Part shown: one piece after another, positions 11,071 to 21,093 of the stretch
Layout of the letters: each line of letters begins with the position of its first letter
Numbering within the stretch: position 1 is the stretch's first letter
Assembly (NCBI GenBank): GCA_021292105.1
Contig: CM037872.1
Coordinates: 6,683,291 to 6,747,290, forward strand
Direction of reading: 5' to 3'
Length of the DNA: 64,000 nucleotides
Source of the DNA: Anadara kagoshimensis
Lineage: Eukaryota; Mollusca; Bivalvia; Arcoida; Arcidae
Notes under the pieces: model-generated
Seen by the model: the letters and a program-made list of their open reading frames with translations, nothing else
Databases searched by the model: none
Told to the model about the DNA's origin: nothing
Position numbers and translations under genes: made by a program

Positions 11071-11206
11071 GTATCTATCCATGCAACATGTTTGACACTT
11101 ACTGCCATGACTGTAGACAGATTCCATGCTATAGTGTATCCTGTAAGCTCTATGAAATGGCGATCCAATAAGGCCTCAACAACAATCAGCGTGTCAGTGT
11201 GGGCAG
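11071..11206 (+). CDS. Peptide GPCR, exon for end of TM3, ICL2 and start of TM4
   Basis: The exon follows a good acceptor (TTTATTCAATTTCAG) and ends at the donor GTTTGT, leaving a split codon (phase 1). It encodes about 45 residues: VSIHATCLTLTAMTVDRF, then HAIVYPVSSMKW and a TM4 start ending in SVWA. DRF is the G-protein contact motif, normally DRY. The stretch VSIHATCLTLTAM is closest, from memory, to vertebrate kisspeptin receptor TM3; galanin and allatostatin-A receptors are the next candidates. The product would be a plasma-membrane receptor for an amidated neuropeptide. Exons for the N terminus, TM1 and TM2 were not found and may lie upstream of the window. The split codon is completed by the first two bases of the exon at 17709, which supports the join. 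Confidence 0.85.
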
Positions 11207-11249
11207 GTTTGTACAAATTAACCACAAACATACCAACCCCTGTTCAAAA

Positions 11250-11330
11250 GCAAAGCCCTGCGGTAGCTCATTTAGAAATTTGCTCGCTCCTTTAGTGGGA
11301 GGTAGTGGGTTCAAATCCAATAAAACCTAG
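11250..11330 (+). mobile_element. SINE head (tRNA-like) fragment
   Basis: A tRNA-like segment with an A-box-like TAGCTCATTTAG and a B-box-like GGTTCAAATCC, similar to the head of the SINE at 30231. The body is missing. It lies 45 bp after the GPCR exon donor. Confidence 0.6.
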
Positions 11331-11339
11331 GTTATTAAG

Positions 11340-12080
11340 AATGACATAATTATCATTGGTAAAACTATTATCTTAAAAACGTTTCAGTTAATGAAATGTC
11401 AAATTCAAGAAAAAACCAAATGAGATTTGATTTAATAACGACTAAAGTTGTGGTTGTATGAAGAAATCCTTTATGTTCTTATTTGTTCCACTCATACGAC
11501 CATAAACCATTTATAATAAAACTATATCTCGATATTGGATGTGAAACGCTCTAAGAGTGCAGTTTATTATCAGAAAAATCTTATGAAAAATTCAAACTTG
11601 GGTTTTGTTTCAAATATCATCAGGTCTACAAAATGCATGTACAAACAGATATTAATAAGTATTGTTAAAACGAAAACAATGCTGAACCAAATAACCAATA
11701 CAGTGAGGGTATGTGATAAACAACTGTAACAAGTCTATTTCTATTTCAACAGAACCTTCAAATGACTATATGTAACAGATTCACGGGGTTCACCCGTGCA
11801 AAAGTACAAGTTAATATAAAAAACGAAAAAAAACCTAGTTTAAAAGTGAATAAACGACGAGTTCAAATTGCAGTAATAAATTTATTTTAAACAGTACCAC
11901 TTTACGTTTATATTTATGATTAAACATATTGTACCGCATATCATCAGTTATCGTGATGTGATGTCATATACCATTTTTTGAATGTATGTTATGATTAAAG
12001 TGATAGTAAGATTATACAATACAGTACGGTTATTGTACGATTGGCCTCATCAATTAATCCGTGTAAATAGTTTAAACATA
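11340..12080. other. Intronic AT-rich sequence, nothing recognised
   Basis: Lies in the 6.5-kb GPCR intron. No shared repeat or coding feature was recognised. Confidence 0.55.
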
Positions 12081-12783
12081 CAATACAAGCCTGTCGAAAG
12101 TTTATAACACATATCACCAAAACGTGTCGAAGCTTGGCCGTCGAGCAGTCGTGATATGGTTAGCTCGTGGCTGAAAAACTATTCGAGAGATAGAAAGCTG
12201 TTGCCGCAAACAGTCACGGTTATAAAGCTAACAAGTTACATAATATAACCAAACAATTGTCGTCGAACCTCGGCTGCCGAGTGGCCGTGATATGGATTGT
12301 TAGTGGCCGAAAGGTAAAAAGCTGTTGCCGCAAAGCTAAGGTTATAAAGCTCAAGAGGTACATTACGTTGAAATTTTAACACTGAATTAAGAAATCAGAG
12401 TCGAAGCTCAGTTGCCAAATGGCTGGGATTTATATAGCCAATGGCCGAAACTGTACTGGCAGATAAATAGCGAAACTGTACTGGCAGATAGATAGCGAAA
12501 CTGTACTGGCAGACAGATAGCGAAACTGTACTGGCAGATAGATAGCGAAACTGTACTGGCAGATAGATAGCGAAACTGTACTGGCAGATAGATAGCGAAA
12601 CTGTACTGGCAGATAGATAGCGAAACTGTACTGGCAGATAGATAGCGAAACTGTACTGGCAGATAGATAGCGAAACTGTACTGGCAGATAGATAGCAACC
12701 GTCGAAATATAACGAGGGACCAAGATGAGCTGCCGACTCTACACAAATTAGATTATTGTTGAACTTTCAACAGACCTCTACTG
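12081..12783. mobile_element. MITE-like element carrying a minisatellite
   Basis: The left end (CCTGTCGAAAGTTTATAACAC) and right end (GTTGAACTTTCAACAGACC) are inverted copies of each other and match the terminal repeats of the shorter element at 22221-22419. The interior has about three diverged repeats of roughly 110-130 bp (TCGAAGCT, GTTGCCGCAAA, GGTTATAAAGCT) and then the 25-bp minisatellite at 12446-12697. It is non-coding and lies inside the GPCR intron. Confidence 0.65.
12446..12697. repeat. 25-bp minisatellite, about 10 copies
   Basis: Unit GAAACTGTACTGGCAGATAG plus ATAGC, ten nearly identical tandem copies. Long open frames appear on the minus strand only because the unit has no stop codon in those frames; they are not genes. 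Confidence 0.95.
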
Positions 12784-12809
12784 TTATTAAGACGTATTTT
12801 GTAACGGCA

Positions 12810-14068
12810 AACCAAAATTTTTAATCTTTTTTGAGATTATTTCTTTAATAAATCTTGATTTATTAGAGAAAACCTTAAGGGTAATCTCATGAGGGATAAA
12901 AATTTCAGTAAATACGCAACAATATAAATAAGTCGGCAAACCGCGAATTCTGGGAATATAATGTTACTGGGACAAGTTTCGTCATAAACATAAATCCATA
13001 GTACCAAGAGAATATCATATTCAGCTCAATAAGCAGATATTTATGACATTGGATGGGTTGACACATATTATGAAAAAATATATTTATTTTCATCCTCGAC
13101 TAGAGGTTTGAAGAGAGCTAAATTACACTACTACGTCATCTTCACATGGATTCGATGTCAGAAATATAATTATAAATACTGAAGGACCTATTGCCCCCCC
13201 CCCCCCCCCAAAGCTTCGTCATATAATATGAACATGATATTTTTAAATCCTTGACTAGAAGTTTAACGATAGATACAGTTTCACTTCTACGCTATCTTGA
13301 TATTGTTTCGATGGGCGAAATATAATTATTTTGGATATTGAAGAGCCTATTTTCTTTCCATAAAATTAATGGAATTTAGTTCATTGTCAAGTATTTTAAA
13401 ATTGATAATAATTCATTTACGCATTTTGCTACAGCAAACTAGATTTTGGAATCTTTTTCGAGATTATTTCCTTTAAGAACCTTGTACTATTAAACGAAAT
13501 CTTTACGGGAAATCTTATAAGGTATACAAACTTTTTTTAAAGAATCTAATTAACCTCAAAAACGTAGCGTAACAAAAAATAAGTTAGTCTGCGAATCTCG
13601 AATTCTGGGAATATAATGTTACTGGGACAAGTTTCGTCATAAACATAAATTCATAGTACCAAGAGAATATCATATTTGGTTCAATAATCAGATATTTATG
13701 ACAATTGATGGGTCGACACATATTATGAAAAAATATATTTATTTTCATCCTCGACTAGAGGTTTGAAGAGAGCTTAATTACACTACTACGTCATCTTCAC
13801 ATGAGTTCATTGTCAGAAATATAATTATATTAATTACTGAAGTATCTATAGTTCCCCAAAGCTTTGTCATATAATATGAACAAGATATTTTTAAATCCCT
13901 GACTAGAAGTTTGTGAGGAGATACGGTTTCACCTCTACGCTATCTTGATATTGTTTCGAAGGGTGAAATATAATTATTTTAGATATTGAAGAGCCTATTT
14001 TCTTTCAACAAATGTAATTTAGTTCATTGTCAAGTATTTTAAACTTGATAATAATTCATTTACGCACT
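12810..14068. repeat. Tandem duplication of about 650 bp
   Basis: 12810-13432 and about 13445-14068 are clear copies, offset by about 642-655 bp. Shared landmarks are AATTCTGGGAATATAATG (12946 and 13601), ATCCTCGACTAGAGGTTTGA and GAGCCTATTTTCTTTC. The first copy contains a run of 16 C at about 13194 that is reduced in the second. Non-coding, within the GPCR intron. Confidence 0.9.
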
Positions 14069-14281
14069 GTTAAAACAAGGACTCAGCTGAATGCTGGCGA
14101 CATCATGACGTCACTCAAGGTGGTAGCTTTAAATGTGCTTATTTGCATGTATTCACCGGATTAAATGTGTTATATCTTATGGAGGTTTGCGAAATTTAAA
14201 TTTGTTAACGATTGAATCAAAGATTCTATGCTGACTGATTAAGCCATCAGACTCTCTCTGCGTGATAATTGTCGTGGTACT

Positions 14282-14410
14282 TGTCACATAAGGTTATCTT
14301 GAATCTTAATAGGAATTTTGGTTTCGTAATTTTGGTCCAAGCACTACTGATGAGGAATTGTATTCCTAGTCTAGTGCTGTAAATATAAAACTTGTATAAT
14401 ATGTAATTGG
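14282..14410 (+). mobile_element. Hammerhead repeat fragment with internal deletion
   Basis: It carries GGTTTCGTAATTTTGGTCC, the ribozyme remnant at 14340-14378 and TAAAACTTGTATAATATGTA. Only the ribozyme end of the unit is present. Confidence 0.65.
14340..14378 (+). ncRNA. Hammerhead remnant lacking the GAAA box and stem III
   Basis: AGCACTA, CTGATGA, the complete stem II and TAGTGCT are intact, but the GAAA box and stem III are deleted (TATTCC runs directly into TAGTC). Stem I still pairs perfectly. It cannot be catalytic. Confidence 0.6.
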
Positions 14411-14439
14411 TTTTGTATAAAGGATCATGTTAATACAAA

Positions 14440-14560
14440 GTCAAAAACAAATACTATGTCAGAATCACAATCCAGAAGCAAAGTAAAAACTGACAAACTG
14501 ACAAACAGGTTAAACACTTGAACTTCCACCAGGGAAATGAGGCTGGTGCTCTGGAGAGAA
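14440..14560 (-). mobile_element. Short Penelope-like 3' terminus
   Basis: The terminus and untranslated block are present (TCACAATCCAGAAGCAAAGT, TTCCACCAGGGAAATGAGG), truncated after about 120 bp. It follows the hammerhead fragment directly. Confidence 0.75.
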
Positions 14561-14569
14561 AGCGTTTTT

Positions 14570-15275
14570 AAAGTTTTACTTGTGGGATATTGATTTTGAC
14601 ATAGACTGATATGACTGTAATTCATTTTGAAAGAAAATGTACTTAAACGATTTTTATTGGCCAATTGTAGAAGTTGCTTTCAACTATATTGTACAATTGC
14701 CAAATTTCAATTAAATTGTATGCCCTTGGGTTTTTTTATCAAACCATACACCTTGGAATACAAACAATGCATAATAACAAATATTCTGCCCCATAACACT
14801 ATTTTATAACATTTAAGTTTCAATGCGAAGTGACTAAAATGGTCGGATTTTTGTACACCGATTTTAGCCTACAAATAGATCAAATCACATTAAACACATG
14901 TAAAACTACCAATTTTTATTTTACTGTCAAAAACTTAAGATGTATGAAATAAACAATTTAAAATATCATTAAGAGACTTGGAATTGCCTATTTATCTGAG
15001 AATGAGAAACAAGAGTATCTGTAGAGAGATATAAGAGATATATAAAACACCCATCCTGTCACCAACATTGCCGATCACGAGTTGTTAAAACAAACATTTC
15101 GCTTTTACCGATAAACCTAGATTTGGTATACAACACCTCATTCCATAGATTTCGTATACAACACCTCATTCCAGGTTGGTATACATTTGTACCAACATTG
15201 ATTAAATTCCATCACACATGAAAGATTATTTGGATAAGATACGGTATTGAGACACAGCCCTATCTTTTACTTTTT
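14570..15275. other. Intronic sequence, nothing recognised
   Basis: Only a 28-bp direct duplication near 15120-15175 (ATACAACACCTCATTCCA) stands out. No coding or RNA feature was recognised. Confidence 0.55.
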
Positions 15276-15278
15276 CTA

Positions 15279-15745
15279 GCCGCGAATAGCTGCAATATTG
15301 CTGATGCGGTTTTAAACAACAATTCACTCACTCACTCATGAGACACAGCCCACAATTTTATCTACTAAAACGGTGGCCAAATCGACCTGAAATTGGGTCT
15401 GGCGACCTACAATTCGTAAACTGAGGCCAGTTTGTCCACTTTAAATTTGGACTTTTGTGACCAGAGAACAAATATTATTTCTATGTTACAAAATTGTCAT
15501 CATACTGGTGCCATTTCGGGCAATATATTTGACACGTTACATCATCATTATTCCTAATAATAACACTGATGTATGTAAGTGATTGCAAGTCAATTTAAAA
15601 ATTGCAAACTTTTGTTCTACATACCTTAAAGATGCTTTTATTTTCCTCTATTTGTAAGAAAATGTTGCATAGCCACTTGAAATTTCCACTTCTCATCTGG
15701 AAATTTAAATAGGTGGCCACGTAGTTTTGAAACCACCTTTGAGGA
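15279..15745 (+). repeat. SINE tail followed by repeat family E
   Basis: 15279-15343 is a SINE tail (GCGAATAGCTGCAATATTGC, then CACTCACTCACTC). 15548-15740 is a repeat that recurs at 52533-52720, sharing AATAACACTGATGTATGTAA, GTGATTG, GCATAGCCACTTG and CATCTGGAAATTTAAAT. The class of family E is unknown. Confidence 0.65.
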
Positions 15746-15749
15746 CTGA

Positions 15750-17185
15750 GACGGGGACAAAACTTCGTTTATTTGTATAAATAAAGATTCAAAATGAAGT
15801 TACAGCCAAACCTGTCTATAAAGACCACCCAAGGGAACAAGTAAAAGTAGCCTTTATATGTAGGTTAAAATTTTTTGAATAAAGTACAATAGGGATACAA
15901 TTATACCGGCCTTTATAAGCATATGACCCTATACAGAGGTAGCATTTAAGGCAGGTTGGACTGTATTCCTAGAAGAACCCATGGGAATCATGCACTCTAA
16001 ATTTTAAACCGTTTACTTCATTTTAGGTTCCAATGTACTTCCGCATTGAAAAGCTAATAACCGATTTACCTTAATAACCGATTTACCTGATTTAAATAGC
16101 GAAATAATTGTTTTTTCTTCTTTTGTTTAAATCATTTATCAAATTGTACAAGGAAGTAAAGAAAACACATTTATTTTCTTTGGCTATTGTTTCTGAAAAC
16201 GGAATGCAGCTGTCGAGAAATTATAGCATCAAAACAGATTACTTTATTTTTATGGGGAATTAATGAGTACGTGTTTCAGCTTAACACTGTGTGAAGTTTT
16301 GTTACAAAACATAGGTCTGCATTGGTCTTGTTATCAAAGACCTATTTCACAAGTTCTAGACACCACAGGCAAGCGAAGTTGTGAGGTAGTATGCCCTTGT
16401 CAAACATTGTGTCACTAATATCAAGTCCATCTGTTCTGAAATGGTGTAGGAAACTTGAATGCCCGGGGAAGCGAATAAGTAAACTTTGTCAAACAAGTGT
16501 TTATTCCGATCGGCATTCGAAACTAAGCGGTGCGAGGCGCTGTGATCTGAAAGTGAACACTTTAAACTTAAGACAACGCATTAGTAAAACTATTTCGTGT
16601 CATCCTCTTAAATAAAATAACCACTGCGGTAGCTTAGTTGGTAGAATGCTACTGTATTTCTATAAATTGATGGCACATGGTTTTTATTCTTTATTTCTTT
16701 TAATTGAAAACGTTTCCATTAAACTATCAATAAAATGCGCTTTAAATGCACTGACCTAACCAAATTATATTTTAATTAAAAACATTATTGTTCAGTTCTT
16801 CTGTACATAGAGAAATTTTGCGAAAATTTTGGAAATTTGATCGTTTATACACCAATTGGGCCTCATTCAAAGTTACATCAGGGCATTTAAGGTCAGGTAG
16901 ATCATTGTTGCTCGGTTTTTCCAGGTGTGATCATCATAAATATTCCCAATATGACATAACGTTTATAGATGTTTCAAGTAAGAAGGTACAGAAGGGATAA
17001 TTTTGACATAGTCATATTTGTTATTGTGTTAAAAAGTTAAAAAAAGTACTCTATGTACAGAATTAAGTTCACTTTTTCATGAAGGAAAAATATTTTTTAT
17101 TAGGTCAGTATTTTTGTATGAAGTTTTGACAAATTTTTTGTGAGTTTGTCGGAAAATACGACTTTATTCTTGCATTTTCCATGTG
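15750..17185. other. Intronic sequence with one SINE head fragment
   Basis: 16620-16665 is a degenerate SINE head (CCACTGCGGTAGCTTAGTTG). The remainder shows no recognisable repeat or gene. The short open frames at 16391-16615 and 16788-17000 have no protein-like composition. Confidence 0.5.
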
Positions 17186-17189
17186 AACC

Positions 17190-17520
17190 GAATTTGTGGA
17201 AATACAGTAGTTCTGTAAGTGGGAGGTAGTGAGTTCGAAACCCGACCAGGGATGACCAAAAAGACTTGAAAGTGGGTAGTGATTATTTTTTCGCCACGTT
17301 TTCGGTATTACAAAATGTAAGTCAGGATTCTTTCGGTTGGGAGGTCTCGTGTAACAGTGTAACGTGTAACAGGCTTTGATAGAGAACACTGCTGTATGCA
17401 GCCATCGACGCAAAAAACAGGCAAAATTTCTGAATTTTCGCATATAGCTGGCGACGTCTCGATATAAGAAAGATATTCTTAACTGGGACGTTAAACACCA
17501 TTGCTCAACGCTACTCTTAA
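17190..17520 (+). mobile_element. tRNA-derived SINE, family A
   Basis: A tRNA-like head with B-box GAGTTCGAAACCC, a body with ACTTGAAAGTGGGTAGTGA and a tail with TGGCGACGTCTCGATATAAG and GGGACGTTAAACACCATT. The same family occurs at 30231-30567 (+), 27428-27656 (-) and 32932-33170 (-). The 5' part of the head is missing. It lies about 190 bp upstream of the second GPCR exon. Confidence 0.8.
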
Positions 17521-17708
17521 ATAAACTAGACGTCAACTATGTCTATACCATATTCACCTTTTAAAATGTATAATAATTTGTAATTTTGTTTTAAGTGCCC
17601 CTCCTCGTTTCCGTTCCATTCGTGCTAATAATTTGTATTTTTTTTATTTTCATTGTTCCTGCTTGTTTCGGTTCCAATCGCCCTAATAATTTGTATTTTT
17701 ATTTTCAG

Positions 17709-17947
17709 CGTCCCTCCTCGTCTCCGTTCCATTCGCCATGTTTTCCAGCGAGAGTGTAGATGAAATAGATAAACGGATGTACTGCAGAGAGACTTGGCCA
17801 ACTGTATCCATACAGGAAGGAATGCAAATAGCAGTTATTTGTACAACATATGTTATACCATTAGCAGTCATAACCATCTGTTATTATCACATATTGCGTA
17901 ATTTATGGGGCAGACATAATAGCAGGACCAGTACCTTAAAATATGAG
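17709..17947 (+). CDS. Peptide GPCR, exon for end of TM4, ECL2 and TM5
   Basis: It follows a pyrimidine-rich acceptor ending TTTTCAG. The first two bases complete the codon split by the exon at 11071-11206, giving SVWA-A-SLLVSVPF across TM4. ECL2 has the conserved disulfide cysteine (MYCRETWP). TM5 follows as IAVICTTYVIPLAVITICYY with its proline, then ICL3 starts HILRNLWGR. The end is set at KYE, where GAG is followed by GCAAGT, a strong GC-type donor in phase 0. An alternative in-frame donor is ATG|GTTAGT at 17962/17963, which would add five residues. Layout and spacing match kisspeptin/galanin-type receptors. Confidence 0.85.
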
Positions 17948-17981
17948 GCAAGTCTGTTTATGGTTAGTACGTTGGTTAGTT

Positions 17982-18515
17982 GAATGTTGCTTAACGTCGC
18001 ATCAGCAATTTTTCAGCTATTCGTGACGATAATTATTATATTAATCTCTATAAATAAATCTATGAACAAGTTCGTGCATGCATATAAAGTCAATATTCAC
18101 TTATATCGAGACAGTTCATGCATTTTTTCGGAAAAAAACAACAGATTACCCGGACAAAAAACAATCTTTGGCAAGGAAAGTTAAGAACTCTATTGCACTA
18201 TGATCTATCCAGAGCAAGATTAAAACCTGAGCGGTGAGGTGTATGCCGATGTCCGTAATCATGAACATTTGAACTCTGCCACTAAGGCCCCAGTTATAGT
18301 GAGTGAACCGCATCAGTTGTTTTAGTTACTCGAGACTATAAATGTAGTTCCAATAATGTCAAAATTAATAGAAAACTAAATAATTAAATAAATTAACGAT
18401 AAGCTGAAAACATATTTCTCAACCAAAATCTCCTGGACTCGGACCTAGGCTAAGACAGGCACTGTGGTTAATTAAAGCGCACGCATTAGACCACTCGTCT
18501 AAAGAGGCCCCGGAA
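17982..18515 (-). mobile_element. SINE pieces in the GPCR intron
   Basis: 17984-18095 is a family B SINE tail on the minus strand (AACGTCGCATCAGCAATTTT, TTATATTAATCTC). 18425-18513 is a tRNA-like head, also minus strand (A-box TTTAGACGAGTGG, B-box GGTCCGAGTCC). The DNA between them has no recognised feature. Confidence 0.6.
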
Positions 18516-18546
18516 TCTTGACAGTAAATCTGCTTATATTTTCTCC

Positions 18547-18619
18547 TCCGACAAATTAAGCAAAAATGCTGGGGTGGCTTTAAATAATATTTCACTCACT
18601 CACTCATCTCCGACAAATT
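18547..18619 (+). mobile_element. Mini SINE tail with target-site duplication
   Basis: About 50 bp of SINE tail (AAAAATGCTGGGGTGGC, then TTTCACTCACTCACTC) lies between two copies of TCCGACAAATT (18547-18557 and 18609-18619). This is a 5'-truncated insertion ending just 26 bp before the acceptor of the last GPCR exon. Confidence 0.7.
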
Positions 18620-18645
18620 TAGTGTATAATATTTTATATTTGCAG

Positions 18646-19116
18646 GAGGAATGCAATGGTACAACGCCTTTATCGAGTCAATCACAAATTAGAAGAAGGA
18701 AGAAAGTGACTAGAATGGTAGCAGTAGTCGTAGCATTGTTTGCTATTTTTTGGTTTCCTATTCATTTCATTAACGTATATTTAAGATTTTTCAAAGACTT
18801 TGACACGTCTTCTCAAATGTTATATAATTCTAAAATCTTTGCACATACCTTATCGTACGCTAACTCATGTGTTAATCCCTTTGTGTATGCGTTTTTAAAT
18901 GACGGCTTCAAAAAGGCTTTTAACAAAACTTTCCCTTCCTGCTGGTGGTGTCCATGTGCTAGGCCAAAAAATTATGAAAGATGCACTCAAGTCACAGGAA
19001 TGGTAGATCAAGCTGTGCAAGCTATCCCGGATGAAGAACATGAGAATGAGAACGACTGTGAACTGATTCAGCTCAATCAAGTACGGAAGCACTCGTCCAA
19101 GCCAAGTTTTGTTTAA
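18646..19116 (+). CDS. Peptide GPCR, last exon (TM6, TM7, C-tail)
   Basis: The acceptor is TTATATTTGCAG and the exon starts in phase 0 with EECNGTTPLSS. A basic ICL3 end (RRRKKVTRMV) leads into TM6, AVVVALFAIFWFPIHF, where FWFP replaces the usual CWxP. TM7 contains SYANSCVNPFVYAF, with the NPxxY motif. Helix 8 is GFKKAFNKTF, followed by a Cys-rich patch (SCWWCPC) suited to palmitoylation and an acidic C-tail of about 55 residues ending KPSFV, a possible PDZ ligand. The stop codon is at 19114-19116. These features define a complete class A GPCR C-terminus; kisspeptin-receptor-like is favoured, galanin/allatostatin-A-receptor-like is the alternative. Confidence 0.92.
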   Translation, partial: EECNGTTPLSSQSQIRRRKKVTRMVAVVVALFAIFWFPIHFINVYLRFFKDFDTSSQMLYNSKIFAHTLSYANSCVNPFVYAFLNDGFKKAFNKTFPSCWWCPCARPKNYERCTQVTGMVDQAVQAIPDEEHENENDCELIQLNQVRKHSSKPSFV

Positions 19117-19345
19117 ATGTGAAAACTACTGCTGGATTGTATAGTTAAATTAATTTTGTAATTTACCTCAAAATATGTAAATTTTGACCGACCCGTCAAA
19201 TTATTGAATCCTCGTTCAACTAAATCTCAATTTTGTTCAAATGTTGTTTACAAAATTAAAACTTTGACTGAACTGTCAAATGAATTTCCGTTCAACTAGA
19301 ATCTTAATTACGTTGTTTAAATGTTATTTAAAAATCAAAAATAAA
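19117..19345 (+). other. GPCR 3' UTR with candidate poly(A) signal
   Basis: AT-rich sequence after the stop codon. A canonical AATAAA lies at 19340-19345; other A/T-rich variants nearby make the exact site uncertain. Confidence 0.45.
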
Positions 19346-19554
19346 AATATAACAACGCAAAATATGCTTTAATATAAAATATTTTTATTTATATAAAAGA
19401 TTTATTTAATTAATTATATTATTATGAGTTTTGTAAATAATTCTCGGATATATTTTCGATAAGAAATATATTTTAATTGTGTAATTTTTTATTTAACAAA
19501 ATTGAGATTGTAATAATGCTGAACGAGGAGGAATCATTGCCAGCCAATCTGCGT

Positions 19555-19805
19555 TTTTATCCCCCATCTTACAAAGATAGAGGGAGATAAATCAATTCGA
19601 GTTTCCGTCTGTCCTTCCGTCCGAAATTCTTGTCTGCGCCAATTCTCCAAAAAATGTGAAGCACTATTTTACGAAACTTGATGCAAAGCATCAACATTAT
19701 TAGAAGATGCGCATATTGTTAACCCGAATTTGCTCATTTTCCTGGGAATCATTGCCCTTCGAACATAAAAAGAACTTGCTGGCGGGGCTCTTTACTCACT
19801 GAATT
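19555..19805. repeat. Dispersed repeat of molluscan style
   Basis: It contains ACAAAGATAGAGGGAGATAA, GTCTGTCCTTCCGTCC, a CTCCAAAAAATGTGAAG block and GATGCAAAGCATCAACATT. This style of repeat (a GTCCGTCC run followed by a low-complexity body) resembles the ones at 24535-24800 and 39190-39500. The class is unknown. Confidence 0.45.
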
Positions 19806-19809
19806 AACT

Positions 19810-20335
19810 TGTACAGAGGTCGTTTTCACAATGCTTTAGTTATTGTATCGACTGACATATAGGATTGAGTTATCAATTAGGCACCACATGAATGCATGCT
19901 AATTATTATTAGTAGTAGTATTATGAAAATATTAGTTCTACAATAATTTCAACTGCTTAGACTACTTTGAGAGTTGCTCACCGAGGCAGATGTGTTATTT
20001 TTTTTCCAAAGTTGTGTTTAAGTTAGTATGAACACACACGCTTCTGTACTAAAACAGATAGAATAAGTAATCTATTAGTAAAGTAACCTCGTTTTATTCC
20101 CCCTCATTACTTTTGCCATCTTGCCTGTCGTCACAGTATTTTGAAAGACCCCAAGTCCGTTTTTTTCTGTCTGTAGATTGCAGTCCTTGATTTATTTTAT
20201 CAAGTCAAACTTTGATTGATCAAATGGTTGTAGTAGTTCCATATTTTACTCTTACAATGACTCTTCACTGTTTTAAATATTTATACAGAAACATCTTATA
20301 CTTTACAGAAACTTTAACGAAATTGGAAATAATGC
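19810..20335. other. No recognised feature
   Basis: AT-rich intergenic sequence. No gene or shared repeat was recognised. Confidence 0.55.
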
Positions 20336-20339
20336 AACT

Positions 20340-20587
20340 TGTTCTAGCGGTGTTGTTAGTGCCCTGGATGTGTTTGGCATTCCGTGGTTCCATGTTCTTT
20401 TCACACAATTTTGATTGCACACGTGGTGGGTGTAACTAGCTGAACAGGAGGTGCTTACCCTTCCAAAGCACCCGGCCTCACTTCCCTGGGGAAAGTTCAG
20501 TGTCTTACCTAACTTGTCAGTTCCTAAGTTTTCACTTTGCTTTTGGATTGTCATTCGGACATGGATTAGTATGTTTGTTTTTAATTT
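20340..20587 (+). mobile_element. Penelope-like 3' end, plus orientation
   Basis: A short remnant of RT end sequence and the complete 3' untranslated block (CACACAATTTTGATTGCACA, GAGGTGCTTACCCTTCC), ending at GGATTAGTATGTTTGTTTTT. 5'-truncated. Confidence 0.8.
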
Positions 20588-20599
20588 TTATTATAGAGA

Positions 20600-21060
20600 C
20601 TAAAGAGCATATAACAGAGAATAAGTGGAGTTGATTAATGGTATTTTACTTTACACCCAATTTAAAATTATTTCCCTTTTATGAAGATGCTCAGTTTTAA
20701 GATTGTGGAGAAAACTGGATTACCTAAAAACACCAACCTTCGGCATGCAAATTGGCAAACTAGTATCTATTAATGAAATCTGTTTTTGTTTCGAAATTGA
20801 TATCTATTTAGTTGTTTGCATTGCAAAGTAAATGCTATATCATGTACATGTATATATTGCACTGGTATATTTACATTATTGATGTTTGATTGTATTACAC
20901 TCTGTTTGAGACCAAATGAAGTTATAGGACTATAATTACATTTGCTAATGTGACATCATTCATCTCTTGCTTATGCCTATAGCTATGACGTCATTGATTG
21001 GCTGTTCTAGCACTTGGAATAGCATGTCGTACACGCCAGTGTAAAAAAAAAAAGATTTTT
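20600..21060. other. No recognised feature
   Basis: AT-rich sequence without shared repeats or coding signal. Confidence 0.55.
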
Positions 21061-21093
21061 AAAAATTGCGAAATGTAAAAAAACACATTAAAC

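Noticed and set aside
12408..12746. Long minus-strand open frames with repeated SICQYSF-like units
   Set aside because: They are translations of a 25-bp minisatellite with no stop codons in several frames, not a protein gene.
13194..13209. Poly-C run as a functional element
   Set aside because: Simple sequence; slippage or sequencing error is enough to explain it.
17105..17536. 143-codon minus-strand gene
   Set aside because: It overlaps a SINE and lacks any protein family feature.
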